DNA of 64,000 nt from Bacilli bacterium (GCA_017428485.1 JAFRQT010000010.1:1-64000), one strand, 5' to 3'; positions 53,242 to 62,496 are shown, counted from the first letter of the stretch. Notes: generated by a model from the sequence alone, not told the origin. Numbers and translations: made by a program.

Positions 53242-53255
53242 TGTTATATTATTTT
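53221..53255 (-). terminator. Terminator of the LppM-like lipoprotein gene
   Basis: Perfect 13-bp stem (53224-53236 with 53243-53255), 6-nt loop, T-run; contains the stop codon at 53254. Confidence 0.87.
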
Positions 53256-54363
53256 ATTCTATATTAATTACATCTGGGACTTTTTCTTCATCACTTGCAT
53301 TATCAGATTGCATTATATTTTCATCTGTTTCTTTTAAATCGTTTTCTTCTTCATTGCTACTCATGAAGACAGGTTTACTTTCTATATTACTTCTTTTTTT
53401 ATCTTTCAATTTAACAATCAAGTAGATGAATACAACTATTATTGCAATTACTAAAGCTCCGAAACCAATTACCATCAAATAACTTATACCATTTGAAAGT
53501 TCAAAAGAGAAAATAATGTCATTTGATTTGCTTTGATCAAAAGTCCATGTTAACGTTTCTCCACTGCCGCTTACTACTTCAGCGTTATTATTAATAGATT
53601 TATGTGGTAATTTAACTATAAATTTTATGCCTGATGTATCAGTTTTATCTTTTTTATCATCTTTTGTTAATTTAACAACATCAGAAACATCTAAATCCTT
53701 TAATTGAATTGACTTTTGTTCTTTACTATAGCTATACAATTTATTGCTCGCTGTTATTTTGGTGACAGCACTATCTTTGCTTATAGTTATTTCATATTTA
53801 ACATCATCATCTATCTTAAGTTCATTTTTTTCACTTGAATATACTTTTTCAGTTTTAGATTTGTTAAATTCATTTAATCCATTATTAAGTATTTCCTTTA
53901 CTATATCAAGAAAATCATCCTCTGTTTGCTTATCCATTTCATTATTAACAAATCTCATTATTACATTATTATCAATTGTAAAATTTGCCGTGTATATATT
54001 TTTAAAAAATGATTTTTCCACTTTGAACAAATACTTCTCATTAAAATCTGATTCAAAGTATTTTGAAATATCAACCTTTATTATATCCTCAGTAGATATA
54101 TCATCAATATTATTATATTTTTTAGTAATTTTGTATCCATTATAGCCAGATTCAGTTAACCTCTGAATCTTAATACCCCTGTTTGTATATTGAGACATAT
54201 TATTTAAATATGGTGTTTCATTAAAATTATCATCAACAATAATTTTAGCGTCTAAATCAATGCTTCTATCAGAGTTAACAGTTAAAGTTGTCTCTGATTT
54301 ATAGCATCCAGTTAGCATAAATAATAATACAAATATAATTAAATATGATTTAATCTTCTTCAT
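53254..54363 (-). CDS. LppM-like lipoprotein with C-terminal membrane helix
   Basis: A 369-residue protein with a lipoprotein signal (YLIIFVLLFMLTGC, lipid Cys 20), a beta-rich outside region (TTLTVNSDRSIDLDAKIIVDD at its start), a membrane helix (about 300-322, YLMVIGFGALVIAIIVVFIYLIV) and an acidic cytoplasmic tail. The combination fits the LppM family; the N-terminal lipid anchor and C-terminal helix hold both ends in the membrane. Function unknown. Confidence 0.82.
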   Translation of the reverse strand: MKKIKSYLIIFVLLFMLTGCYKSETTLTVNSDRSIDLDAKIIVDDNFNETPYLNNMSQYTNRGIKIQRLTESGYNGYKITKKYNNIDDISTEDIIKVDISKYFESDFNEKYLFKVEKSFFKNIYTANFTIDNNVIMRFVNNEMDKQTEDDFLDIVKEILNNGLNEFNKSKTEKVYSSEKNELKIDDDVKYEITISKDSAVTKITASNKLYSYSKEQKSIQLKDLDVSDVVKLTKDDKKDKTDTSGIKFIVKLPHKSINNNAEVVSGSGETLTWTFDQSKSNDIIFSFELSNGISYLMVIGFGALVIAIIVVFIYLIVKLKDKKRSNIESKPVFMSSNEEENDLKETDENIMQSDNASDEEKVPDVINIE

Positions 54364-54442
54364 AATAATGCCCTTCTATATCCTATATTTATATATCTAT
54401 TAATAGTATATCACATTATTATAATTTTTAAAGATTTTTAAT

Positions 54443-54474
54443 TAAAAACATTTATGTATCACATAAATGCTTTT
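54443..54474 (-). terminator. Terminator of the 145-residue gene
   Basis: Minus strand AAGCATTTATG with CATAAATGTTT, loop of 5 nt, then TTAATTAAAA; contains the stop at 54459. The run of T is short. Confidence 0.7.
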
Positions 54475-54896
54475 AATTTTTCTACTTCATTTTCTTGAAA
54501 TTTAACAAAGTTTTTAGCAAATTTAATTACTTTTTTATCAGCACGCATTTTATAGCTACTTACCTTAGCAGTAATAATATTAATACCCATGGTTATTCCT
54601 TCAACTAGCATTTGTGCAAGAGCAGGATCACTATTATCCAGAATAGTCTCCATCATTATTCCCATATTGCTGCTGATTTTAGCCATTAAAGATGATTTCT
54701 TAGGCTCTACATCATATTCTGATAGTAATTTCTCACTTTTCTTAATATACCTTTCATATTCCTTTATTTCTTCTTCTAAAATATATTTAATCTTGTTTTC
54801 TTTTTTCTTTATTTTTGTAAGTAAAGTAGTTATTGTATATGAACCCATTTCAGCAGTTTCATAAATATGTGTTAGCAATTCAGCATTTTCATTCAT
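54459..54896 (-). CDS. Hypothetical helical-bundle protein
   Basis: 145 residues, all-helical prediction (NAELLTHIYETAEMGSYTITTLLTKIKKKENKIKYILEEEIKEYERYIKKSEKLLSEY), a conserved-looking central MGIMMETILDNSDPALAQMLVEGITMGINIITAKVSSYK, and a basic C-terminus. No signal peptide, no Cys. Similar four-helix proteins are common in clostridia and sometimes called DUF2383/ferritin-like, but I cannot identify metal ligands. GGTGA ribosome site upstream. Confidence 0.75.
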   Translation of the reverse strand: MNENAELLTHIYETAEMGSYTITTLLTKIKKKENKIKYILEEEIKEYERYIKKSEKLLSEYDVEPKKSSLMAKISSNMGIMMETILDNSDPALAQMLVEGITMGINIITAKVSSYKMRADKKVIKFAKNFVKFQENEVEKLKAFM

Positions 54897-54988
54897 TTCT
54901 ATTCACCAATATTATTATCTGTATTATTTCTAAAATTATACATTTTTTTATCTTTAATAATTAACTATATTGTGATAAACTTTAAATT

Positions 54989-56167
54989 ATGAAAAAAGCA
55001 TTAGTGATAATTATATTATTATTTATATTTACTGGATGTGATAAGTTTACAGATGACGTTCCAGTTGTAAAGGAAACCTTTATTCTAGAAACAAATCAAA
55101 ATGTGCAATTTGAATATGCATCCGATGCATATCTATTTGATTTGATTAATTCTACAGATGAAGTGGAAATAGAAAATATTAAACTAGATACTATGTCATT
55201 AGGAGAGCATATTATTAAGTTCAATTTTTCCAATCGAGGGAATAAATATGAACAAGAAATAAAATATATAGTTGTAGACACAACAAAACCATTACTATTG
55301 ATAAGTTCATCTTACAGTGTTGAAAAAGGTAAAGAAGTAAATTTAGTCAATAAAGCAATATGTGCTGACAATCATGACAAAAGACCTAATTGTTATATAG
55401 AAGGAACATATGATTTTAACAAAGTTGGGACGTACAATTTAAAATATCATGCAGTGGATACATCTGGAAATTCCACAACAAAAGAATTTAAACTAAAGGT
55501 TATAAAACCAGCAAAGAAGAAAGAAACACAAAGCAAGCCAAAATATAAAATAGAAGATTTAATTTCAAAGCATAAAAGTGACAAGACCATGGTGGGTATT
55601 GATGTATCATCTTGGCAAGGAGATGTCGATTATCAAAAAGTAAAAGAAGCTGGAGTCGAATTTGTAATAATTAGATTAGGTTTTGGTCATAACAAAAAGG
55701 GAGAACTTGTTCTTGACAGCAAGTTCACAAATAATATAAAAAAGGCAAAAGAAGCTGGATTATTAGTAGGTATATATTTTTATAGTTATGCTAATACAAT
55801 AGAAAAAGTAAAAGAGCAAGTAAACTATATCATGGATAATTTAAACAATGAATCACTTGATCTACCAATTGCATTTGATTGGGAAGATTGGGGAAGTTTT
55901 AATACTTATAATATGAGTTTAACTGACATAAGAATAATTGCTAAGACGTTTATTGATGAGGTAGAGAAAAGAGGCTATAAAGGCGCTCTTTACAGTAGCA
56001 AATATTATTTAGAGCAAATATGGGGAATAGATAAATATAATACATGGCTTGCCCATTATACAAATGAAACTAGTTATAAAGGTAAATACTTTATGTGGCA
56101 ATTGTCAAATAGAGGTAAAGTTGCAGGAATAAATGGAGATGTAGATTTCGACATTCTATACAAATAA
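54989..56167 (+). CDS. GH25 lysozyme-like lipoprotein
   Basis: A 392-residue lipoprotein (lipobox FTGC, Cys 17) with an outside region holding an Ig-like domain (about 90-170, LLISSSYSVEKGKEVNLVNKAICADN, GTYNLKYHAVDTSGNSTTKEF) and a C-terminal GH25 domain (about 203-392). Catalytic residues: Asp in VGIDVSSWQG and the Asp-x-Glu in IAFDWEDW; further WLAHYT, YFMWQLS and DVDFDILY. It should cut the glycan backbone of peptidoglycan. No Shine-Dalgarno in front; -10-like TATATT (54966-54971) is very close to the ATG, so a short or absent leader is likely. Confidence 0.92.
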   Translation: MKKALVIIILLFIFTGCDKFTDDVPVVKETFILETNQNVQFEYASDAYLFDLINSTDEVEIENIKLDTMSLGEHIIKFNFSNRGNKYEQEIKYIVVDTTKPLLLISSSYSVEKGKEVNLVNKAICADNHDKRPNCYIEGTYDFNKVGTYNLKYHAVDTSGNSTTKEFKLKVIKPAKKKETQSKPKYKIEDLISKHKSDKTMVGIDVSSWQGDVDYQKVKEAGVEFVIIRLGFGHNKKGELVLDSKFTNNIKKAKEAGLLVGIYFYSYANTIEKVKEQVNYIMDNLNNESLDLPIAFDWEDWGSFNTYNMSLTDIRIIAKTFIDEVEKRGYKGALYSSKYYLEQIWGIDKYNTWLAHYTNETSYKGKYFMWQLSNRGKVAGINGDVDFDILYK

Positions 56168-56199
56168 AATACACATTATTTAAAAATAATGTGTATTTT
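56166..56199. terminator. Bidirectional terminator between GH25 and pyrophosphatase genes
   Basis: Perfect 15-bp stem (56166-56180 with 56185-56199), 4-nt loop, A-run on one side and T-run on the other. Serves both converging genes. Confidence 0.9.
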
Positions 56200-56200
56200 T

Positions 56201-57829
56201 TTAATTAATTTCTTTTTCTATAACATCCATTATATATGGAGCAATCTGTACTTTACGAGAGAGAATATTATGAAGTTCAATTCCCTCATGCACTTCGGTC
56301 AAATTAAATGCTTCTTTTATAACATCTTCTCCATCCGTATTATATAGACAGTAAGATATATTATTAAACATATCTATTACAAACAAAGTTAATACTCTAT
56401 ATCCACTTAAATTTGCAACCTCATTTAAATATTTAATCATTTCTTCTTTATTTATTAATTCATAATCAGAAGTTAATATTTGTCCAATGCCAAACATAAC
56501 TTTATCTACTTTATATGATTTAAAATCTTTATATAATAATTCTTTATTAGTAAGCCCTTTTATGCTCATTCCTTGTTTTAGCATCTTAGTTCCATATGTT
56601 TTCATATTTATTCCAGCTAGTTTGCATAAACTATTAAGTGCTTCTTTGTCTCTCTGTGTAGTTGTAGGAGAAGTTAATAATAAAGTGTCCGAAATAATAG
56701 CAGAAGCCATTATCCCAGCAATACTTTTAGGAATTGCAATATTATTCTCAACATACATATTATAAATAATTGTATTTACACTTCCTACTTGAGCGTTTCT
56801 GAAGTTAATTGGTTTTTTAGTAATTATATCACCAATATTATGATGGTCTATTACTTCAAGTATTTCTGCTTCATCAAGTCCGTCTACACTTTGAGAATAA
56901 TTATTATGATCTACCAATATCACTTTTTTCTTACTAACATTATTGCAATCTGTTAAAGTAAGTAATCCAGTGCAATTTCCATTCTTATTTAATATTGGAT
57001 AATTTGTGTGTTTTAATTTCTTGCTTTCTTCCATAAAATATGATAAATAATCAACATCTTTAAAAGTATTAATTTCCTCTTTTCTAATAATATTATTAAC
57101 ATAATTAGAAAGTGACATTAATTTACCAACTTCATATGCAGAATGAGATGTTGTAATTATATTAATATTATTTTCAAATGCAAGATCAAATAGTTTTTTA
57201 CTTAGTTTATTATTAGAAACTAATACTATTAATTTAACCTTGGATTTAATAGCATATTCTATAATTTTAATATTATCTTCTACAATTAATATAAATGAAT
57301 TATCAAGCTTAACATCCTTCATAAACGTATCTTTAGCGTAAGTTGTATCTAATACTTTACCATTTATTTCTTTATCAAACTTTAATACTTTTTCTCCATT
57401 TAAAACTCTTAAAATGTTCCCATATGATGTATTAATTGCATTATAATTACCCAGTATCATTTCTTTAGCAATTTCTTTTAATGAAACATATCCAAAATAT
57501 TTATTCTTTCCCTCAACAACAGGAAGACCTGTAAGTGAATATTTATTCAAAAAGTCAAATGCATCTTTTATAGATACATTTTTATCTATAAAACAATTCT
57601 TATGATAGTTAACATCCTTAATTTGTAATTTTACATCACTTAAAAGATAAGGCTCTTTAATATTAAAAGTCTTAAGAACATATTTTGTTTCTTCATTAAT
57701 ACTCCCAAGTATTGCGGGAATAGTATTTAATCCTAGTTTATTTTTTAAATATGAAAGACTTATCGCAGCACAAACACTATCTGTATCTGGATTTTTATGA
57801 CCAAATATATATGTTAAATTTCCTTTCAC
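56201..57829 (-). CDS. Putative Mn-dependent inorganic pyrophosphatase with CBS and DRTGG domains
   Basis: A 542-residue family II pyrophosphatase (PPi to 2 Pi). DHH-type N-domain (YIFGHKNPDTDSVCAA), a CBS pair (about 75-130 and again around 270-305) enclosing a DRTGG region (NILRVLNGEKVLKF to KSKVKLIVLVSN), then IDHHNIGD and a DHHA2 C-domain (VGSVNTIIYNMY, SPTTTQRDKEAL). CBS domains in such enzymes bind adenine nucleotides and regulate activity. I choose GTG at 57829 after GGGTGAT; a GTG at 57838 lies in the ribosome site. Confidence 0.92.
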   Translation of the reverse strand: MKGNLTYIFGHKNPDTDSVCAAISLSYLKNKLGLNTIPAILGSINEETKYVLKTFNIKEPYLLSDVKLQIKDVNYHKNCFIDKNVSIKDAFDFLNKYSLTGLPVVEGKNKYFGYVSLKEIAKEMILGNYNAINTSYGNILRVLNGEKVLKFDKEINGKVLDTTYAKDTFMKDVKLDNSFILIVEDNIKIIEYAIKSKVKLIVLVSNNKLSKKLFDLAFENNINIITTSHSAYEVGKLMSLSNYVNNIIRKEEINTFKDVDYLSYFMEESKKLKHTNYPILNKNGNCTGLLTLTDCNNVSKKKVILVDHNNYSQSVDGLDEAEILEVIDHHNIGDIITKKPINFRNAQVGSVNTIIYNMYVENNIAIPKSIAGIMASAIISDTLLLTSPTTTQRDKEALNSLCKLAGINMKTYGTKMLKQGMSIKGLTNKELLYKDFKSYKVDKVMFGIGQILTSDYELINKEEMIKYLNEVANLSGYRVLTLFVIDMFNNISYCLYNTDGEDVIKEAFNLTEVHEGIELHNILSRKVQIAPYIMDVIEKEIN

Positions 57830-57883
57830 ATTTATCACCCATTATTCTTTATTAATGATACCATTTTTAAGCATAAAAATAAA

Positions 57884-57906
57884 GAGTGTTTAAATAACAC
57901 TCATTT
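57884..57906 (-). terminator. Terminator of the DUF362-DUF1653 operon
   Basis: Minus strand GAGTGTT and AACACTC with a 5-nt loop and a T-rich tract; includes the stop at 57901. Confidence 0.8.
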
Positions 57907-58140
57907 TATTCCATTCTTCAAATATTGAAATCTATATTTTTGTTTAATGTCCGGATATTTTTTATGGTCAACCTCACTTAAAAAATCATCTTTTTTTCTT
58001 ATCCACACCTCACAATTTCCATATAACGCCCTATAGATAACAAGTTCTTCTAATGTTTCACAATCTTTTCCAGTTCCAATAACAATATATAAATTTCCTT
58101 TAAAATGTCTATATATTCCATTAATTTTTAATTTATTCAT
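57901..58140 (-). CDS. DUF1653 domain protein
   Basis: A 79-residue DUF1653 protein: [51 protein letters not shown]. Small beta-barrel type fold, cytoplasmic; role unknown though widely conserved. Last gene of a three-gene unit, 20 nt behind the 272-residue gene. Confidence 0.88.
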   Translation of the reverse strand: MNKLKINGIYRHFKGNLYIVIGTGKDCETLEELVIYRALYGNCEVWIRKKDDFLSEVDHKKYPDIKQKYRFQYLKNGIK

Positions 58141-58160
58141 AAATATTTATTCTCCGAATA

Positions 58161-58979
58161 CTATAGTTGATGAGGAGTAAATCCATTTGCCATATCAGTT
58201 AAGTTTTGATAGTCATCTTGTGATCTTCTAGCAAGTGCTTCAGCTGTAATATTATTTCTTCTAATCGAATCTATAAACCTATCAACATCTTGCAATCTAT
58301 TTTTTATTTGATCCAATAATTTCTTGTTCTTTTTTATACCAGCCCCAATAATAACAATATATCCATCAACATATTTAAAGAAAAGTCTAACTCCATCACC
58401 TTTCTTCTCCCATGTGTTTTTAAAATCTTTTCCTATTAGTTTTCTTTCTTTCCTTTTATCACTATAGTGTTTCCCATCTCTTAAATCACATATTAATTTG
58501 TCAAACATAGAAAATGTAACTTCGTGGGCACCTTTTGATAGTATATCGGATAAATCACTTTGTACCTCTGAAACGTCACCATTACGTAAAAATAAAACTT
58601 GACTCTTTTTAAAGGCTTCAAACTCTTCTTGTTCTTCCTGGCGTTCTTTTAAATAACCATCGAATGCTTGTTTTCTTGCTATAATTCCCTCTTTCCATTT
58701 TTTTGTATATTCTTTATCTAATTCAGATCCTTCTTCTTTTGCTATCTTGCAGTATTTTTCCACTTCATCTGATAGTTCACCTATAATATTGATAACCTTA
58801 ACTATAACAGCATCTACATTTTCAAAATTGAATAACATTTCCATTTGTTGCTCAAATAGTTCATCGCTTGAACCATTTTCTGGATCAAATAAAAATCTAA
58901 TAAATGTATCTGTGTAATCTCTTACAATATCTTCTGCACTATATTCATCTTGTGATTTAGTATAATAATTTTCTTTCAT
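58161..58979 (-). CDS. Unrecognised 272-residue protein with RelE-like C-terminal half
   Basis: The N-terminal 130 residues are acidic and helical (FLFDPENGSSDELFEQQMEMLFNFENVDAVIVKVINIIG; a long coiled-coil near 85-135). The C-terminal part (about 155-250; FSMFDKLICDLRDGKHYSDKRKERKLIG, GDGVRLFFKYVDGYIVIIGAGIKKNKKLLDQIKNRLQ) has the basic, RLFFKY-then-IVIIG pattern seen in RelE/ParE-fold toxins, but lacks any antitoxin gene next to it. It lies 10 nt behind the DUF362 gene. Function cannot be assigned. Confidence 0.75.
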   Translation of the reverse strand: MKENYYTKSQDEYSAEDIVRDYTDTFIRFLFDPENGSSDELFEQQMEMLFNFENVDAVIVKVINIIGELSDEVEKYCKIAKEEGSELDKEYTKKWKEGIIARKQAFDGYLKERQEEQEEFEAFKKSQVLFLRNGDVSEVQSDLSDILSKGAHEVTFSMFDKLICDLRDGKHYSDKRKERKLIGKDFKNTWEKKGDGVRLFFKYVDGYIVIIGAGIKKNKKLLDQIKNRLQDVDRFIDSIRRNNITAEALARRSQDDYQNLTDMANGFTPHQL

Positions 58980-58989
58980 TTTTTATCCC

Positions 58990-59877
58990 CTATAACTCTA
59001 TTAATTCATACTCTGTTGTTCCTAGTCCAAGGCTTTCTGAATACTCTGTTATATGTCTTCCCATTCTTGAATCAATTCTTTCTTGTAGTGATGGTGCTCC
59101 AGGATCTTTACTGTTCCATATCATATCTATAAATGCCTGGTCATTTGCTACTGGATCAAGTGAACCAATAATGCCAATATCTTCCATTACAGGATCTCCT
59201 TGATGTGCATCACAATCACAATCTAATGATATTGCATTCATAACCGTTATATATACAATTGGTTTATTATTTTCCTTTAAATAATCACTTACTGCAGTAG
59301 CGGCTTCCGCCATAGATTCTATGAAATCTTTTTGTTCATATTTGCAAGTCCAACATTCATCAGGATCTTCAGTTTGACCACATGAATGAATATATGCTTT
59401 CCCATTACGTGAAGCTATACCTATTGATTGGTTCTTAAGATTTGCTCCGAATCCTCCCATCATATGTCCTTTTCCATGTGCTAAATTAAGAATAGAATCA
59501 TATTTTTTAAATCCTTCACCTATAATGTCATATTTTAAATGTTTCCCTTTATGAACGGGTATTTTAAATTCTCCTATTCCATCCATTATTTCAACGCCAT
59601 TACCCATGTCTACAAATCCATGGTCTTTAGCGACCTGCATATGTTCAACTGCATCATTTCTTGCTCCATCATATGCAGTATTGCATTCAATAATTGTTCC
59701 GTTTAACTTATTAACTAATGACCCGATTAAATCTGCTTTTAAATATCCTTTTGCTCCTTTTTCACCAGTTGATACTTTAATACCAATATTTCCAGTTAAT
59801 TTAACACCTAAAGCTTCATAAATATTAATAAGACTTTCTGGCGTAATTTCTTTTGTAAAATAAACTTTTGATTTCAT
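58990..59877 (-). CDS. DUF362 domain protein
   Basis: A 295-residue DUF362 protein. KVYFTKEITPESL at the start, then GIKVSTGEKGAKGYLKADLIGSLVNKL, ECNTAYDGARNDAVEH and LAHGKGHMMGGFGANLKN, the conserved DUF362 core; HSCGQTEDPDECWTCKYEQKDF and DCDCDAHQGDP contain clustered Cys and His that could bind metal. Members with ferredoxin domains are redox-linked; this one lacks a classic 4Fe-4S pair. First gene of the operon; its divergent neighbour is the HD protein. Confidence 0.85.
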   Translation of the reverse strand: MKSKVYFTKEITPESLINIYEALGVKLTGNIGIKVSTGEKGAKGYLKADLIGSLVNKLNGTIIECNTAYDGARNDAVEHMQVAKDHGFVDMGNGVEIMDGIGEFKIPVHKGKHLKYDIIGEGFKKYDSILNLAHGKGHMMGGFGANLKNQSIGIASRNGKAYIHSCGQTEDPDECWTCKYEQKDFIESMAEAATAVSDYLKENNKPIVYITVMNAISLDCDCDAHQGDPVMEDIGIIGSLDPVANDQAFIDMIWNSKDPGAPSLQERIDSRMGRHITEYSESLGLGTTEYELIEL

Positions 59878-59901
59878 ATATCCTCCTTTACATAGTATAT
59901 C

Positions 59902-59930
59902 ATATTTATATTAAAAATCGCAAAAATTTG
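59902..59930 (-). promoter_or_regulatory. Probable promoter of the DUF362 operon
   Basis: Minus-strand TTGCGA followed after 18 nt by TATACT, then GGAGGAT. The -35 is the same as the one I see before spo0A, also with an 18-nt spacer. Divergent TATACT for the plus-strand HD gene lies at 59932-59937. Confidence 0.5.
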
Positions 59931-59955
59931 ATATACTTATATAGAAGGTGATTAT

Positions 59956-60411
59956 GTGAAACTAGATGAAGAATACTTATCATACGTTAAAGAAATATTA
60001 GATTCAGAAGAATTTCAAAAAAGAAAAAATTTTGAACATCACGAAAACGAATCAGTATATGAACATTCTTTAAAAGTTTCATATGATTCATATTTATACG
60101 CCAAGAAGCATAATTTAAATGTAAGGGATATTAGTATAGGAGGACTACTTCACGATTTTTACTACAAACCATGGAAAGATAATACAGAAAAGAAACCACT
60201 TTTTAAAAAACACGGCTTTGTGCATGCCAAAGAAGCACTAGAAAACTCATGCAAAAACTTTCCAGATTTAATGAATGATAGAGTTAAAGATATTATTTCT
60301 AAGCACATGTTTCCACTAAACATTAAATTTCCCAAATATAAAGAAAGTTGGGTTGTAACAATGATGGATAAAAAGAATTCATTAAGTGTGCTTAAACATC
60401 CATCAGCATAG
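59956..60411 (+). CDS. HD-domain phosphohydrolase-like protein
   Basis: A 151-residue HD protein: NESVYEHSLKVSYDSYLYAK (first His), GGLLHDFYYKPW (HD pair), KHGFVHAKEAL (His) and SWVVTMMDKKN (final Asp). Metal ligands H...HD...D are all there, so hydrolysis of a nucleotide or phosphoester is likely. GTG start with GAAGGTGAT. 46 nt before the permease gene and likely in one transcript with it and murD. Confidence 0.85.
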   Translation: MKLDEEYLSYVKEILDSEEFQKRKNFEHHENESVYEHSLKVSYDSYLYAKKHNLNVRDISIGGLLHDFYYKPWKDNTEKKPLFKKHGFVHAKEALENSCKNFPDLMNDRVKDIISKHMFPLNIKFPKYKESWVVTMMDKKNSLSVLKHPSA

Positions 60412-60457
60412 CCTAGCTACCTGGGTTTAAAAAAGAAAAAGAAAAGAGACAAAAAAA

Positions 60458-61132
60458 ATGACTAACATAAAAATATTATTCTTATTATTTATAACATATT
60501 CGATAATTGGATGGATAATGGAAATGATAGTTACAGTTATTAGAAATAAAGAAATTGTAAATAGAGGATTTTTAATCGGACCATATTGTCCAATATATGG
60601 AACATGTTCTATTGCAATGATTCTTTTATTAAGTAAAGTAACTAATTCGATTCTATTATTCATATTGTCAATAATCATATGTAGCGTTGGAGAATATATA
60701 ACAAGTTATTTAATGGAAAAATTATTCAAAGCAAGATGGTGGGATTACTCACATAAAAAATTTAATTTAAATGGTAGAATTTGTTTGCAAAATTGTTTAG
60801 CTTTTGGGGTACTTGGATTCATAATGATTAAATTTGTAAATACTTTTTTTGTAAATATATATAGTTCATTCAGCATTTCAACATTAAATATACTATTTTA
60901 TATTTTATTAGTTATATTTATTACTGATCTAATTATTTCATTCAATGTAGTAATTAAAATAAAAAATATGTCATTAAAGTATGTTAATTTAGACAATACA
61001 AAAGAAATAACCAATAAAATAAAATCAATAATATCAGAAAAAGTATTGAATCGAAGGCTATTTAAAGCATTCCCTTATTTAAGTAAATCTATAAAAGATA
61101 AAATAAAATTATTAATTAAAAGAAAGAAGTAG
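60458..61132 (+). CDS. CmpB-type putative ABC transporter permease
   Basis: A 224-residue membrane protein of the PF06541 (ABC_trans_CmpB) family: helices near 5-25, 45-68, 72-92, 105-125 and 140-162; signatures FLLFITYSIIGWIMEMIV, NRGFLIGPYCPIYG, GEYITSYLMEKLFKARWWDYSHKKFNLNGRICLQNCLAFG. The charged C-terminus is cytoplasmic. No ATPase is near, and family function is unproven. 7 nt before murD. Confidence 0.88.
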   Translation: MTNIKILFLLFITYSIIGWIMEMIVTVIRNKEIVNRGFLIGPYCPIYGTCSIAMILLLSKVTNSILLFILSIIICSVGEYITSYLMEKLFKARWWDYSHKKFNLNGRICLQNCLAFGVLGFIMIKFVNTFFVNIYSSFSISTLNILFYILLVIFITDLIISFNVVIKIKNMSLKYVNLDNTKEITNKIKSIISEKVLNRRLFKAFPYLSKSIKDKIKLLIKRKK

Positions 61133-61139
61133 ATGTAAA

Positions 61140-62483
61140 ATGTTTGAAAACAAAAAAGTATTTATTTTAGGAATGGCAAGAAGCGGTTATTGGGCAGCAA
61201 AACAACTAATAAAAAGAAATAATACAATTGTGCTTAATGATAAAAATGAAAATCAAGACAAAGACAGAGTAAAAGAGTTAGAAGATTTAGGGGTTAAAGT
61301 GGTTCTTGGAGATCATCCAGATGATATATTAGATGAATCATTTGATTACATTATTAAAAACCCTGGAGTTCACTTTGACCATAAATATCTACTATATGCT
61401 GAAAAGCATAACATAAAAGTAATTAACGAAATCGAGATGGCGTATCATTTCTTACCAAATGGAGTTAAGTTAATCGCAATAACAGGTACTAACGGAAAAA
61501 CTACGACCACAACATTAACATATGAAATATTGAAAAGTGCATTTAAAGAAAAAGTACATTTAGCTGGTAATATAGGCTTTCCATTATGTGAAGTAATAGA
61601 TAATATCAAAGAAAATGACTACTTAGTTATGGAAATTGGAGTTCCTCAATTACATGACTTTTATGACTTTAATCCATATATTTCAGTTTTAACTAACATA
61701 TTTGAAGCACACTTAGATATGTTTAAAACACGTGAGTATTATAATGAAAATAAACTAAGAATTTTTATGAATCACACTAAAGAAAATATCGCAATTATTA
61801 ATAGAGGAAATGATGATGCTTATAGAATTACAAAAGATATTAAGAGCACTAAAAAATATTTCTCATCAAAAGAAATAATTGATGGATGCTATCTAAAAAA
61901 TGATGCAATATACTATTATGATGAAAAAATAATTGATACAAAAGACATTAAGCTACAAGGAGTACATAATTATGAAAATATAATGTGTGCTATTATGGTA
62001 GCAAAAGAATTAAATATATCAAATGATAGTATAATTAATGTATTAAAAGAATTTAGTGGTGTTGAACATAGAATAGAATATGTTAAAACTATTAATGGAG
62101 TTGATTATTATAATGATTCAAAAGCAACTAATGTTACTTCAACTCAAATAGCTTTATCAGCTTTCAAAAGACCAACAATTCTACTTCTTGGTGGATTAGA
62201 TAGAGGACATTCATTCGAAGGATTAAAAGAATATATGAAAAATGTAAAACTAGTATGTTCCTTTGGCCAAACTAATGAAAGAATAAATGAATTTTGTAAA
62301 AGCATAAATATCCCATGCATAGTTTCAACAACGTTAAAAGAAGCATTAGAAAATGCATATGATAATGCTGTTAATAAAGATGTTGTATTATTAAGCCCTG
62401 CATGTGCTTCATGGGATCAATACAAATGCTTTGAAGATAGAGGAAGCGAATTTAAAGAAATAGTAAAAAATATGGTTAAATAA
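61140..62483 (+). CDS. murD: UDP-N-acetylmuramoyl-L-alanine:D-glutamate ligase
   Basis: A 447-residue Mur ligase adding D-Glu to UDP-MurNAc-L-Ala. N-domain FENKKVFILGMARSGYWAAK, P-loop ITGTNGKTTTTTLTYEIL, LTNIFEAHLDMF, HNYENIMCAIMVA, GVEHRIEYVKTINGVDYYNDSKATN and the C-domain LLGGLDRGHSF and LLSPACASWDQYKCFEDRG. Normal length. Unusual setting, not in the dcw cluster. Confirms the organism makes peptidoglycan. Confidence 0.97.
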   Translation: MFENKKVFILGMARSGYWAAKQLIKRNNTIVLNDKNENQDKDRVKELEDLGVKVVLGDHPDDILDESFDYIIKNPGVHFDHKYLLYAEKHNIKVINEIEMAYHFLPNGVKLIAITGTNGKTTTTTLTYEILKSAFKEKVHLAGNIGFPLCEVIDNIKENDYLVMEIGVPQLHDFYDFNPYISVLTNIFEAHLDMFKTREYYNENKLRIFMNHTKENIAIINRGNDDAYRITKDIKSTKKYFSSKEIIDGCYLKNDAIYYYDEKIIDTKDIKLQGVHNYENIMCAIMVAKELNISNDSIINVLKEFSGVEHRIEYVKTINGVDYYNDSKATNVTSTQIALSAFKRPTILLLGGLDRGHSFEGLKEYMKNVKLVCSFGQTNERINEFCKSINIPCIVSTTLKEALENAYDNAVNKDVVLLSPACASWDQYKCFEDRGSEFKEIVKNMVK

Positions 62484-62496
62484 TTAACCATATTTT
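62467..62496. terminator. Bidirectional terminator between murD and NERD genes
   Basis: Perfect 13-bp stem (62467-62479 with 62484-62496), 4-nt loop. Both stop codons (murD 62481, NERD gene 62495) lie within it. Confidence 0.88.

Noticed and set aside
60427-60678. Minus-strand ORF of 83 codons
   Set aside because: It is the reverse shadow of the permease gene at 60458-61132; hydrophobic codons read as hydrophobic on both strands.
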